Assembly (NCBI GenBank): GCA_033782935.1
Contig: JAWQEG010000286.1
Location: forward strand, 4,353,501-4,417,500
From: Petrolisthes cinctipes
Taxonomy: Eukaryota > Arthropoda > Malacostraca > Decapoda > Porcellanidae
Reading direction: 5' to 3'
DNA: 64,000 nucleotides
The translations under genes and the position numbers were made by a program. Each line of letters begins with the position of its first letter. The first letter of the stretch is position 1. Positions 28,188 to 38,416 of the stretch are shown piece after piece. The notes under the pieces are model-generated. The model saw only the letters and a list, made by a program, of their open reading frames with translations, had not been told where the DNA came from and did not search any database.

Positions 28188-29336
28188 GTGTTAGAGTATT
28201 TTCAAAATACAGGCCAAAAAAATACTGAAAATCGATCTTTTAGGTGCCCAAAAGTCGATATGTGCATACATCTTCTGTACCCGTTTATATCTCAAATTCT
28301 GGCCCTAAACACCCGCAAATTCGATATTTTGCGGTCCCAGAAGCGATCTGTACATGCCTACTCCGTGTTAGAGTATTTTCAAAATTCAGGCCCAAAACAT
28401 GCTGAAAATCGATATTTTTGGTGCCCAAAGTCAATATGTGCATGTATCTTCTGTACCCGTTTATATCTCAAATTTAGGCTCAAAACACCCGAAAATTCAA
28501 TATTTTGGGGTCCCAGAAGCAATCTGTACATGCCTACTCAGTGTTAGAGTATTTTCAAAATACAGGCCCAAAACATGCTGAAAATCGATATTTTAGATGC
28601 CCAAAGTCAATATGTGCATGTATCTTCTGTACCCGTTTATATCTCAAATTCAGGCTCAAAACCCCCGAAAATTCAATATTTTGGGGTCCCAGAAGCAATC
28701 TGTACATGCCTACACAGTGCTAGAATATTTTCAAAATATAGGCTAAAAACATGCTAAAAATCGACATTTTAGGTGCCAAAAAATCGATATCTCAAATTCA
28801 GTCCCAAAACACCCGAAAATTCGATATATAGAGGTCCCAGAAGGTATCTGTACATGCCTACTCCGTGTTAGAGTATTTTCAAAATACAGGCCAAAAAAAT
28901 ACTGAAAATCGATCTTTTAGGTGCCCAAAAGTCGATACCCGTTTATATCTCAAATTCTGGCCCTAAACACCCGCAAATTCGATATTTTGCGGTCCCAGAA
29001 GCGATCTGTACATGCCTACTCCGTGTTAGAGTATTTTCAAAATTCAGGCCCAAAACATGCTGAAAATCGATATTTTTGGTGCCCAAAGTCAATATGTGCA
29101 TGTATCTTCTGTACCCGTTTATATCTCAAATTCAGGCTCAAAACACCCGAAAATTCAATATTTTGGGGTCCCAGAAGCAATCTGTACAGTGCTATAATAT
29201 TTTCAAAATATAGGCTAAAAACATGCTAAAAATTGATCTTTTAGGTGCCAAAAAGTCGATATCTCAAATTCAGTCCCAAAACACCCGAAAATTCGATATT
29301 TAGGGGTCCCAGAAGCGATCTGTACATGCCTACTCC
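28188..29336 (+). repeat. Irregular units: 677-bp tetramer, then a trimer with a 19-bp deletion
   Basis: The spacing from 28188 to 28865 is 677 bp (177+176+176+148). The next trimer, 28865-29336, is 472 bp because 19 bp between GTCGATA and CCCGTTTAT near 28937 are missing from the first monomer. The CGATATATAGAGG variant is shared by 28146, 28824 and 32104. Confidence 0.83.
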
Positions 29337-30829
29337 GTGTTAGAGTATTTTCAAAATACATGCTCAAAACATACTGAAAATCGATCTTTTAGGTGCACAA
29401 AAGTCGATATGTGCATGCATCTTCAGTACCCGTTTATATCTCAAATTCAGGCTCAAAACACCCGAAAATTCAATATTTTGGGGTCCCAGAAGCAATCTGT
29501 ACATGCCTACTCAGTGTTAGAGTATTTTCAAAATACAGGCCCAAAACATGCTGAAAATCGATATTTTAGATGCCCAAAGTCAATATGTGCATGTATCTTC
29601 TGTACCCGTTTATATCTCAAATTCAGGCTCAAAACCCCCGAAAATTCAATATTTTGGGGTCCCAGAAGCAATCTGTACATGCCTACACAGTGCTAGAATA
29701 TTTTCAAAATATAGGCTAAAAACATGCTAAAAATCGACATTTTAGGTGCCAAAAAATCGATATCTCAAATTCAGTCCCAAAACACCCGAAAATTCGATAT
29801 TTAGAGGTCCCAGAAGGTATCTGTACATGCCTACTCCGTGTTAGAGTATTTTCAAAATACAGGCCAAAAAAATACTGAAAATCGATCTTTTAGGTGCCCA
29901 AAAGTCGATATGTGCATACATCTTCTGTACCCGTTTATATCTCAAATTCTGGCCCTAAAAACCCGCAAATTCGATATTTTGCGGTCCCAGAAGCGATCTG
30001 TACATGCCTACTCCGTGTTAGAGTATTTTCAAAATTCAGGCCCAAAACATGCTGAAAATCGATATTTTTGGTGCCCAAAGTCAATATGTGCATGTATCTT
30101 CTGTACCCGTTTATATCTCAAATTCAGGCTCAAAACACCCGAAAATTCAATATTTTGGGGTCCCAGAAGCAATCTGTACAGTGCTATAATATTTTCAAAA
30201 TATAGGCTAAAAACATGCTAAAAATCGATCTTTTAGGTGCCAAAAAGTCGATATCTCAAATTCAGTCCCAAAACACCCGAAAATTCGATATTTAGGGGTC
30301 CCAGAAGCGATCTGTACATGCCTACTCCGTGTTAGAGTATTTTCAAAATACATCCTCAAAACATACTGAAAATCGATCTTTTAGGTGCACAAAAGTCGAT
30401 ATGTGCATGCATCTTCAGTACCCGTTTATATCTCAAATTCAGGCTCAAAACACCCGAAAATTCAATATTTTGGGGTCCCAGAAGCAATCTGTACATGCCT
30501 ACTCAGTGTTAGAGTATTTTCAAAATACAGGCCCAAAACATGCTGAAAATCGATATTTTAGATGCCCAAAGTCAATATGTGCATGTATCTTCTGTACCCG
30601 TTTATATCTCAAATTCAGGCTCAAAACACCCGAAAATTCAATATTTTGGGGTCCCAGAAGCAATCTGTACATGCCTACACAGTGCTAGAATATTTTCAAA
30701 ATATAGGCTAAAAACATGCTAAAAATCGACATTTTAGGTGCCAAAAAATCGATATCTCAAATTCAGTCCCAAAACACCCGAAAATTCGATATTTAGAGGT
30801 CCCAGAAGGTATCTGTACATGCCTACTCC

Positions 30830-31153
30830 GTGTTAGAGTATTTTCAAAATTCAGGCCCAAAATATGCTGAAAATCGATATTTTTGGTGCCCAAAGTCAAT
30901 ATGTGCATGTATCTTCTGTACCCGTTTATATCTCAAATTCAGGCTCAAAACACCCGAAAATTCAATATTTTGGGGTCCCAGAAGCAATCTGTACATGCCT
31001 ACACAGTGCTAGAATATTTTCAAAATATAGGCTAAAAACATGCTAAAAATCGACATTTTAGGTGCCAAAAAATCGATATCTCAAATTCAGTCCCAAAACA
31101 CCCGAAAATTCGATATTTAGAGGTCCCAGAAGGTATCTGTACATGCCTACTCC
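30830..31153 (+). repeat. Irregular satellite unit: 324-bp dimer
   Basis: A second-type monomer (TTCAGGCCCAAAATATGC) of 176 bp is followed by the 148-bp monomer; the first-type monomer is missing. Confidence 0.85.
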
Positions 31154-34100
31154 GTGTTAGAGTATTTTCAAAATACAGGCCAAAAAAATACTGAAAATCG
31201 ATCTTTTAGGTACCCAAAAGTCGATATGTGCATACATCTTCTGTATCCGTTTATATCTCAAATTCTGGCCCTAAACACCCGCAAATTCGATATTTTGCCG
31301 TCCCAGAAGCGATCTGTACATGCCTACTCCGTGTTAGAGTATTTTCAAAATTCAGGCCCAAAACATGCTGAAAATCGATATTTTTGGTGCCCAAAGTCAA
31401 TATGTGCATGTATCTTCTGTACCCGTTTATATCTCAAATTCAGGCTCAAAACACCCGAAAATTCAATATTTTGGGGTCCCAGAAGCAATCTGTACAGTGC
31501 TATAATATTTTCAAAATATAGGCTAAAAACATGCTAAAAATCGATCTTTTAGGTGCCAAAAAGTCGATATCTCAAATTCAGTCCCAAAACACCCGAAAAT
31601 TCGATATTTAGGGGTCCCAGAAGCGATCTGTACATGCCTACTCCGTGTTAGAGTATTTTCAAAATACATGCTCAAAACATATTGAAAATCGATCTTTTAG
31701 GTGCACAAAAGTCGATATGTGCATGCATCTTCAGTACCCGTTTATATCTCAAATTCAGGCTCAAAACACCCGAAAATTCAATATTTTGGGGTCCCAGAAG
31801 CAATCTGTACATGCCTACTCAGTGTTAGAGTATTTTCAAAATACAGGCCCAAAACATGCTGAAAATCGATATTTTAGATGCCCAAAGTCAATATGTGCAT
31901 GTATCTTCTGTACCCGTTTATATCTCAAATTCAGGCTCAAAACACCCGAAAATTCAATATTTTGGGGTCCCAGAAGCAATCTGTACATGCCTACACAGTG
32001 CTAGAATATTTTCAAAATATAGGCTAAAAACATGCTAAAAATCGACATTTAAGGTGCCAAACAATCGATATCTCAAATTCAGTCCCAAAACACCCGAAAA
32101 TTCGATATATAGAGGTCCCAGAAGGTATCTGTACATGCCTACTCCGTGTTAGAGTATTTTCAAAATACAGGCCAAAAAAATACTGAAAATCGATCTTTTA
32201 GGTGCCCAAAAGTCGATATGTGCATACATCTTCTGTACCCGTTTATATCTCAAATTCTGGCCCTAAACACCCGCAAATTCGATATTTTGCGGTCCCAGAA
32301 GCGATCTGTACATGCCTACTCCGTGTTAGAGTATTTTCAAAATTCAGGCCCAAAACATGCTGAAAATCGATATTTTTGGTGCCCAAAGTCAATATGTGCA
32401 TGTATCTTCTCTACCCGTTTATATCTCAAATTCAGGCTCAAAACACCCGAAAATTCAATATTTTGGGGTCCCAGAAGCAATCTGTACATGCCTACACAGT
32501 GCTAGAATATTTTCAAAATATAGGCTAAAAACATGCTAAAAATCGACATTTTAGGTGCCAAAAAATCGATATCTCAAATTCAGTCCCAAAACACCCGAAA
32601 ATTCGATATTTAGAGGTCCCAGAAGGTATCTGTACATGCCTACTCCGTGTTAGAGTATTTTCAAAATACAGGCCAAAAAAATACTGAAAATCGATCTTTT
32701 AGGTGCCCAAAAGTCGATATGTGCATACATCTTCTGTACCCGTTTATATTTCAAATTCTGGCCCTAAACACCCGCAAATTCGATATTTTGCGGTCCCAGA
32801 AGCGATCTGTACATGCCTACTCCGTGTTAGAGTATTTTCAAAATTCAGGCCCAAAACATGCTGAAAATCGATATTTTTGGTGCCCAAAGTCAATATGTGC
32901 ATGTATCTTCTGTACCCGTTTATATCTCAAATTCAGGCTCAAAACACCCGAAAATTCAATATTTTGGGGTTCCAGAAGCAATCTGTACAGTGCTAGACTA
33001 TTTTCAAAATATAGGCTAAAAACATGCTAAAAATCGATCTTTTAGGTGCCAAAAAGTCGATATCTCAAATTCAGTCCCAAAACACCCGAAAATTCGATAT
33101 TTAGGGGTCCAAGAAGCGATCTGTACATGCCTACTCCGTGTTAGAGTATTTTCAAAATACATGCTCAAAACATATTGAAAATCGATCTTTTAGGTGCACA
33201 AAAGTCGATATGTGCATGCATCTTCAGTACCCGTTTATATCTCAAATTCAGGCTCAAAACACCCGAAAATTCAATATTTTGGGGTCCCAGAAGCAATCTG
33301 TACATGCCTACTCCGTGTTAGAGTATTTTCAAAATACAGGCCCATAACATGCTGAAAATCGATATTTTAGATGCCCAAAGTCAATATGTGCATGTATCTT
33401 CTGTACCCGTTTATATCTCAAATTCAGGCTCAAAACACCCGAAAATTCAATATTTTGGGGTCCCAGAAGCAATCTGTACATGCCTACACAGTGCTAGAAT
33501 ATTTTCAAAATATAGGCTAAAAACATGCTAAAAATCGACATTTTAGGTGCCAAAAAATCGATATCTCAAATTCAGTCCTAAAACACCCGAAAATTCGATA
33601 TTTAGAGGTCCCAGAAGGTATCTGTACATGCCTACTCCGTGTTAGAGTATTTTCAAAATACAGGCCAAAAAAATACTGAAAATCGATCTTTTAGGTGCAC
33701 AAAAGTCGATATGTGCATGCATCTTCAGTAACCGTTTATATCTCAAATTCAGGCTCAAAACACAAGAAAATTCAATATTTTGGGGTCCCAGAAGCAATCT
33801 GTACATGCCTACTCAGTGTTAGAGTATTTTCAAAATACAGGCCCAAAACATGCTGAAAATCGATATTTTAGATGCCCAAAGTCAATATGTGCATGTATCT
33901 TCTGTACCCGTTTATATCTCAAATTCAGGCTCAAAACACCCGAAAATTCAATATTTTGGGGTCCCAGAAGCAATCTGTACATGCCTACACAGTGCTAGAA
34001 TATTTTCAAAATATAGGCTAAAAACATGCTAAAAATCGACATTTTAGGTGCCAAAAAATCGATATCTCAAATTCAGTCCCAAAACACCCGAAAATTCGAT

Positions 34101-35032
34101 ATTTAGAGGTCCCAGAAGGTATCTGTACATGCCTACTCCGTGTTAGAGTATTTTCAAAATACAGGCCAAAAAAATACTGAAAATCGATCTTTTAGGTGCC
34201 CAAAAGTCGATATGTGCATACATCTTCTGTACCCGTTTATATCTCAAATTCTGGCCCTAAACACCCGAAAATTCGATATTTTGCGGTCCCAGAAGCGATC
34301 TGTACATGCCTACTCCGTGTTAGAGTATTTTCAAAATTCAGGCCCAAAACATGCTGAAAATCGATATTTTTGGTGCCCAAAGTCAATATGTGCATGTATC
34401 TTCTGTACCCGTTTATATCTCAAATTCAGGCTCAAAACACCCGAAAATTCAATATTTTGGGGTCCCAGAAGCAATCTGTACAGTGCTAGAATATTTTCAA
34501 AATATAGGCTAAAAACATGCTAAAAATCGATCTTTTTGGTGCCAAAAAGTCGATATCTCAAATTCAGTCCCAAAACACCCGAAAATTCGATATTTAGGGG
34601 TCCAAGAAGCGATCTGTACATGCCTACTCCGTGTTAGAGTATTTTCAAAATACATGCTCAAAACATATTGAAAATCGATCTTTTAGGTGCACAAAAGTCG
34701 ATATGTGCATGCATCTTCAGTACCCGTTTATATCTCAAATTCAGGCTCAAAACACCCGAAAATTCAATATTTTGGGGTCCCAGAAGCAATCTGTACATGC
34801 CTACTCAGTGTTAGAGTATTTTCAAAATACAGGCCCAAAACATGCTGAAAATCGATATTTTAGATGCCCAAAGTCAATATGTGCATGTATCTTCTGTACC
34901 CGTTTATATCTCAAATTCAGGCTCAAAACACCCGAAAATTCAATATTTTGGGGTCCCAGAAGCAATCTGTACATGCCTACACAGTGCTAGAATATTTTCA
35001 AAATATAGGCTAAAAACATGCTAAAAATCGAC

Positions 35033-35035
35033 ATT
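35033..35035. other. Target-site trinucleotide ATT, left copy
   Basis: The satellite reads ATCGAC-ATT up to the element. The uninterrupted satellite elsewhere reads ATCGACATTTTAGGTGCC. ATT is present once in an empty site, and once on each side here (the other copy is at 42498-42500). It fits the crossover core of a tyrosine recombinase. Confidence 0.85.
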
Positions 35036-35254
35036 ATTGGTATAGTGAAACCAGTACAGCTGGTTGCTATAGAATAGGCCCCTTCACAAGCCCAGGCCCC
35101 GTGTAGGCATAATCTGGGTTGGAAGGGTCAATTCCGTGACGTTCATCAGAAGTAAATAAAATTCAAATCTGGCGCTGTACTGATAGTGGAGCCACCTGGT
35201 GGTGGTGAGGTGAGGTATTAAGCCCCTCCTCCGCTGAATACCGCTCGTCCACTC
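35036..35254 (+). repeat. Left inverted terminal repeat of the DIRS element
   Basis: The 219-bp left ITR is the reverse complement of 42240-42457. The two differ by a tip change (ATTGGTATAGTG on the left against ATTGGTTTGTG on the right) and by one T/C difference near 35168. Identity ends at CGTCCACTC. In DIRS elements the left ITR also tends to carry the promoter, which is family knowledge and not shown here. Confidence 0.93.
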
Positions 35255-36043
35255 TGTCGCGGAACACACGTCTGTCAACATCTACGCTCCTCGCTGCTAC
35301 GCTATGGTATTGTGTCGCGTGTTCCTGCTAAGTTTTCTTTTGTGTTCTAGTGGCTAGCCTGCTTTGCAGATGTATCATGTGTGTTTTCTAGGAGGGTTTT
35401 TAGGTGTTTATGGGGGTTTTTTCTTCGTTAGGACTTAGTTCTTTCCTTAAGCGAAGGGGGCTTTTCAGCCCCTGTTTTCGGAGTTTTTCTCCGTCTGTCC
35501 CCTCTTTCACTGTCCCTCCTGCCACTAGTACATTCTTCGTGTGTTTTTTATCGGGGTTTTCTGAGGTTTTTAGCGAGGTTAGTGGGCGCCACGTGGGACT
35601 TCCCCGCCCCACGTGGTGACCACATGGGGTCTTTGCAGCCCTTCCTCTTGCCTTCCCCGATTATTATGTGTCCCCTCTCGGTAGGGGGGAGTGAGAATTG
35701 TGCCCTGGTTCTCTCTTCCTCTCCCGGGCGGGGGTTTTTTATTTTATTTTGGGGTTCTTCCATTATTTTCAGCCTGGAGTGTTTCTTCTCAGGCTATCGG
35801 GTCCCCTCCTACCCCTCCTTCTGGTTCATCTGTCCGGGGGGGCCCTTTTTTACCCGCTCCATGTGGCGGACGATTCTGGTTTTACGGGGTTTTTCCCTGG
35901 GCGGCTGCGCGAGTGTGGGGGATCGTGTTCTGGTCCCCGGGTTCAGCGGGCGTGTCCCGCGCTTCTTTCCTTCGGGGAGGATGGGTTTGTGTTCCAGTGT
36001 TTGCACGTGTTAACCCATGTTTGTGTATTCTTTTCTCCCCCAG
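35255..36043 (+). promoter_or_regulatory. 5' leader of the DIRS element, probably non-coding or containing a 5' intron
   Basis: This 789-bp stretch has no convincing protein. It is T- and G-rich with many pyrimidine tracts. Several AGs preceded by pyrimidines could be 3' splice sites, at about 35770 (TTATTTTCAG), 35791 (TTTCTTCTCAG) and 36043 (TTCTTTTCTCCCCCAG). The last lies just before the first recognisable Gag codons. A stop codon at 36011-36013 closes the Gag frame immediately upstream of the ATG at 36017. The leader therefore probably contains the transcription start, 5' UTR and perhaps a first intron ending at 36043. The donor could not be placed; GTAGGG at 35682 and GTGAGA at 35693 are weak candidates. 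Confidence 0.5.
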
Positions 36044-38416
36044 CCTACTCGTGCCCTTTGTGCTGCCTCAGGATGTACCGTGCGGGTCTCGCCTGACGGA
36101 CACCTGCACTGTTCTCCTCACGCACCCTGCTTCACTCCCTTGGGTTACGACCCTTTGGCGTGTGGTGTGTGCCGCCCCTGGGCTGAGTTGTGTCGGGTTA
36201 CCTCCCCTTCTGCCCGCTCCAAGCTCTCTGCCCTTGCTTCTCTTCGTATGGCGTGGACGAGGGCTAGGAGAATGGCCCACAAACGAGACGGTTCTTCTTT
36301 GGCGTGGGTGGACCCGATTTTGGGAGCGGACCTGGGTTTATTCAGGACCCGTTACCCTTCTTCCTGTCTCTCGGAGTCTCAGGGGCTAGAACCTCCTGAG
36401 GCCCGAGAGATTGAGCCTGCTTCCCTAGGCGGTACTACGACTCCTTCTCGGGGCTTATCCCCCCGGGAAGCGAGCGAGTCTGTCGCGCTGGTTCTCCCGA
36501 CTGCCTCACCGGTACAAGGGCCCAGCAGGGAACCCCCAGCTTCGCCTCCTGCTAGAGCTGGCTCCTCAGGCCTCTCTAGAGGACGCAAGCGTTCAGCTAA
36601 AAGGTCCCGCCACTCCAGGAAGTCCCGTGCTCGTCGCCGTTCTCCTTCCTCCTCTTCTTCGTCGTCCTCTTCCTCTTCTTCGTCGTCGGGGAGCTCTCCT
36701 TCGCCCGCCCGCAATTCCCGCAGGGGTAAGCGGGGGGGGGGACAGCCCCTCGTCGAGGAAGATAGTTAAGATCTTCCACACCCTTATTCCTCACGCTTTT
36801 CCTGGGGCTTCCGTCGCGCAGCCTCCGGCTGTCGCTACAGAACCCGCTCCTGTTCCCCCGCCTCCCGCTGCTGCTCCCGTCGAGGGCTCGAGTCCTCCCG
36901 GGGATGTGGGAGTCCTTTTCGTGCCTCCCGTTTCCCCGGGGCTCGAGTCTCCGTCGGGGGACGTAGCTGAGGAGTTGGTTACCTCCGCACCTCCGTCCCC
37001 GTCACCCCCTCCTTCGGGAGACGGATACCTTCCCTACTCTTGGTCTCTCCTCCCTCCTGCATGGACCCACTCTTCGGAGGAGGGCAGACTGGTGGCCTGG
37101 TCTCCGGACACAGCTCAACCAGACGTGTGGATCCGGAGGGATGACGTCGTGGTGAAGTGGGGGGCGGATGAGAAGGGCGAGGCTATTCCCTTCTACAAGG
37201 TCCGTCCTATCTCAGCGCCCATACCCACTTCAGCTAGGGTGTCCTCTGCGGCGACCCTGGACGCGATGGGTTTCCTGGTGGAGTACAGCCAGCTACACTT
37301 GTCCGGGGCTTGGAGGATTGACCGCTCCCACGGTAACACGGCTCTCCTCCTTTCCCCGGACGCGTACTTCCCGGGGGATAAGGGTGAAGGGGACCTGGAT
37401 ATTCCAGCCCTTCTCCTTAAGTCCCTGGACCACCAGAGAAACAACGCGCCCAGGAAGCCCCCTCCTCCGTCTTTCCCCGTCATCCTCCCTCATTCCCGGG
37501 CTCCCCCGGGCTTGAGGGAGTGCCTGTGGAAGACGGAGAAGGAGCCCCCGGTCCCCTATCAGCTGAAGGAGCCCGATGGGAAGTTGAGACAGGCGGAGTC
37601 TGCTACCCGTCTGGAGCTGGCCCACACCATCTCCACGGGAGCAGCCGCCTCATTGATTAGGGACTGCCTCAACGCCCTAACCAACTCCTACCACGAGATG
37701 TCGGGTGTACAGCTAGCGTGAGTACCTTACTCGTGTATCATGTTTTTAGGGATGCTGGGTAGAGGGTCTCCCTGTTACTCCCGGGTACTTATCCCCGGGT
37801 TCGCTCGTTTTTTTTTCCTTGTTTACCCCTTACAGTGACACCCTCTCTTCCATGGCCACCGTGATGGAGGGCGTGGCGGCAATGTCTACCCACTTCATGC
37901 GGGAGGAGGCGAAGGCGTTCGCCGAGGCGAGACTGGCAGCCCGCCAGGCGGCGGCTAAATCTGCGCCGGAGATGGCACAGAGGGGAGTGGTGCGAGCTGC
38001 CCCCTTGTCCCCCGCCCTCTTTGACCAACCGGCGACAGACACGATCTTCGCCTCCCTCCCAGCGGTAATCAATTTACCAAAGCCTTCCACCTCCAAGTAA
38101 GTACCTCTCGTGTTCGTCTTACCCGAGTTGTCACGGGGGTGAAATGAAAGGATTTTCGGGTCTACTTTGGTCCCTAATCATTCTGTTTGTCCGTAGGCCA
38201 CGTGCCCCACAGCCAGCCAGACCAGCCTACCAGCCCCGGAGGCCCTCCCAGCCCTCCAGGCTACCGAGGCCCTCCTATCCCACTCCCCCGAGAGCACACA
38301 ACAGGCCCTCCCAGAGGGGCCAGCAGCCCTTTCGAGGAAGGGTACAGGGCTCCAAGCCCTACTCGAAGCCCAAGTCCTCCTTCAACCACCCCGCCCAGAA
38401 GGACCGCGCCACTTGA
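36017..38416 (+). CDS. gag: DIRS Gag-like protein, four exons
   Basis: Proposed exons are 36017 (or 36044)-36725, 36841-37717, 37836-38096 and 38197-38416. Their joined length from ATG 36017 is 2067 nt, giving about 688 residues and a TGA stop. The start is uncertain, because 36030-36043 looks like a polypyrimidine tract plus CAG and coding may enter at 36044 from an upstream exon. Exon 1 carries a Cys/His cluster (C15, C20, H29, C32, C38, C49, C52) of the kind seen at the N-terminus of DIRS Gags, then an RS/RK-rich, poly-Ser tract (residues about 183-230) that could act in nuclear import or RNA binding. Exon 2 is proline-rich, then more globular. Exon 3 looks helical, with Ala- and Glu-rich stretches. 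Exon 4 is basic and Pro/Gln-rich with RGQQPFRGR, probably nucleic-acid binding. Every proposed splice restores an open frame. Without splicing the gene is three disconnected frames. No cDNA supports this model. Confidence 0.72.
36726..36840 (+). other. Putative gag intron 1 (115 bp)
   Basis: The donor is AGGG|GTAAGC and the acceptor GTCGCTACAG|AACC. Removing 115 bp moves the reading from the exon 1 frame to the exon 2 frame with a split Glu codon. The intron contains a G10 run at 36732-36741 and an in-frame stop of the exon 1 frame near 36767. An alternative acceptor, GCGCAG at 36821, would give 96 bp and keep the exon 1 frame, which does not match the long downstream reading frame. Confidence 0.62.
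37718..37835 (+). other. Putative gag intron 2 (118 bp)
   Basis: The donor GCTAGC|GTGAGT and the acceptor, a T10-rich tract ending CCCCTTACAG|TGACACC, are close to the spliceosomal consensus. Exon 2 ends with two bases of an Ala codon, and exon 3 supplies the third. The exon 2 frame otherwise ends at a TGA at 37719-37721 inside the donor. Confidence 0.82.
38097..38196 (+). other. Putative gag intron 3 (100 bp), with a possible alternative 3' site
   Basis: The donor is TCCAA|GTAAGT and the acceptor TTCTGTTTGTCCGTAG|GCC. The junction restores a Lys codon and opens the basic Gag C-terminus. Unspliced, the frame stops at 38098-38100. A second AG at 38211-38212 (GTGCCCCACAG) would instead give a 116-bp intron and enter the Pol frame. 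Confidence 0.82.

Larger units (their letters stand above)
1..35035 (+). repeat. Satellite array, left block (177-bp monomer, 491/501-bp trimers, 992-bp HOR)
   Basis: The stretch is an uninterrupted head-to-tail satellite in one orientation. A convenient phase mark is GTGTTAGAGTATTTTC, which begins trimers at 196, 687, 1188, 1689, 2180 and onward, spaced alternately 491 and 501 bp. Each trimer holds three related monomers of 177, 166 or 176, and 148 bp. The 491 form lacks 10 bp before the third monomer. The 148-bp monomer lacks about 29 bp that the others carry between CGATAT and CTCAAATTC. Types A (491) and B (501) mostly alternate, giving a 992-bp higher-order repeat. The first 195 bp are the tail of a partial trimer. 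The DNA is AT-rich with recurrent ATCGAT, TGTACA and TGCATGCA. I see no gene in it. Its size and structure would suit centromeric or heterochromatic satellite, but that is inference. Confidence 0.97.

Noticed and set aside
196..34990. Many similar open frames of 60-177 codons on the + strand of the satellite
   Set aside because: They arise because 177 is a multiple of three. They begin mostly at GTG, stop in the 148-bp monomer of each trimer, lack start context, and change only as the satellite varies. The same applies to the right block at 42597-63990.
1..35035. CRISPR array or bacterial repeat
   Set aside because: There are no short repeats with unique spacers and no cas genes. The whole unit is repeated, as in satellite DNA.
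35582..36389. Open frames in the 5' leader (35582-36013 and 35691-36389)
   Set aside because: Their translations are low-complexity Pro/Phe/Gly/Ser sequences without recognisable domains. The second runs through the Cys/His-coding part of gag in the wrong frame. A short 5' coding exon cannot be excluded.
36379..36714. Minus-strand acidic open frame
   Set aside because: It is the antisense of the Ser/Arg-rich Gag tract; its Glu/Asp runs are the complement of TCC/TCT/TCG codons.
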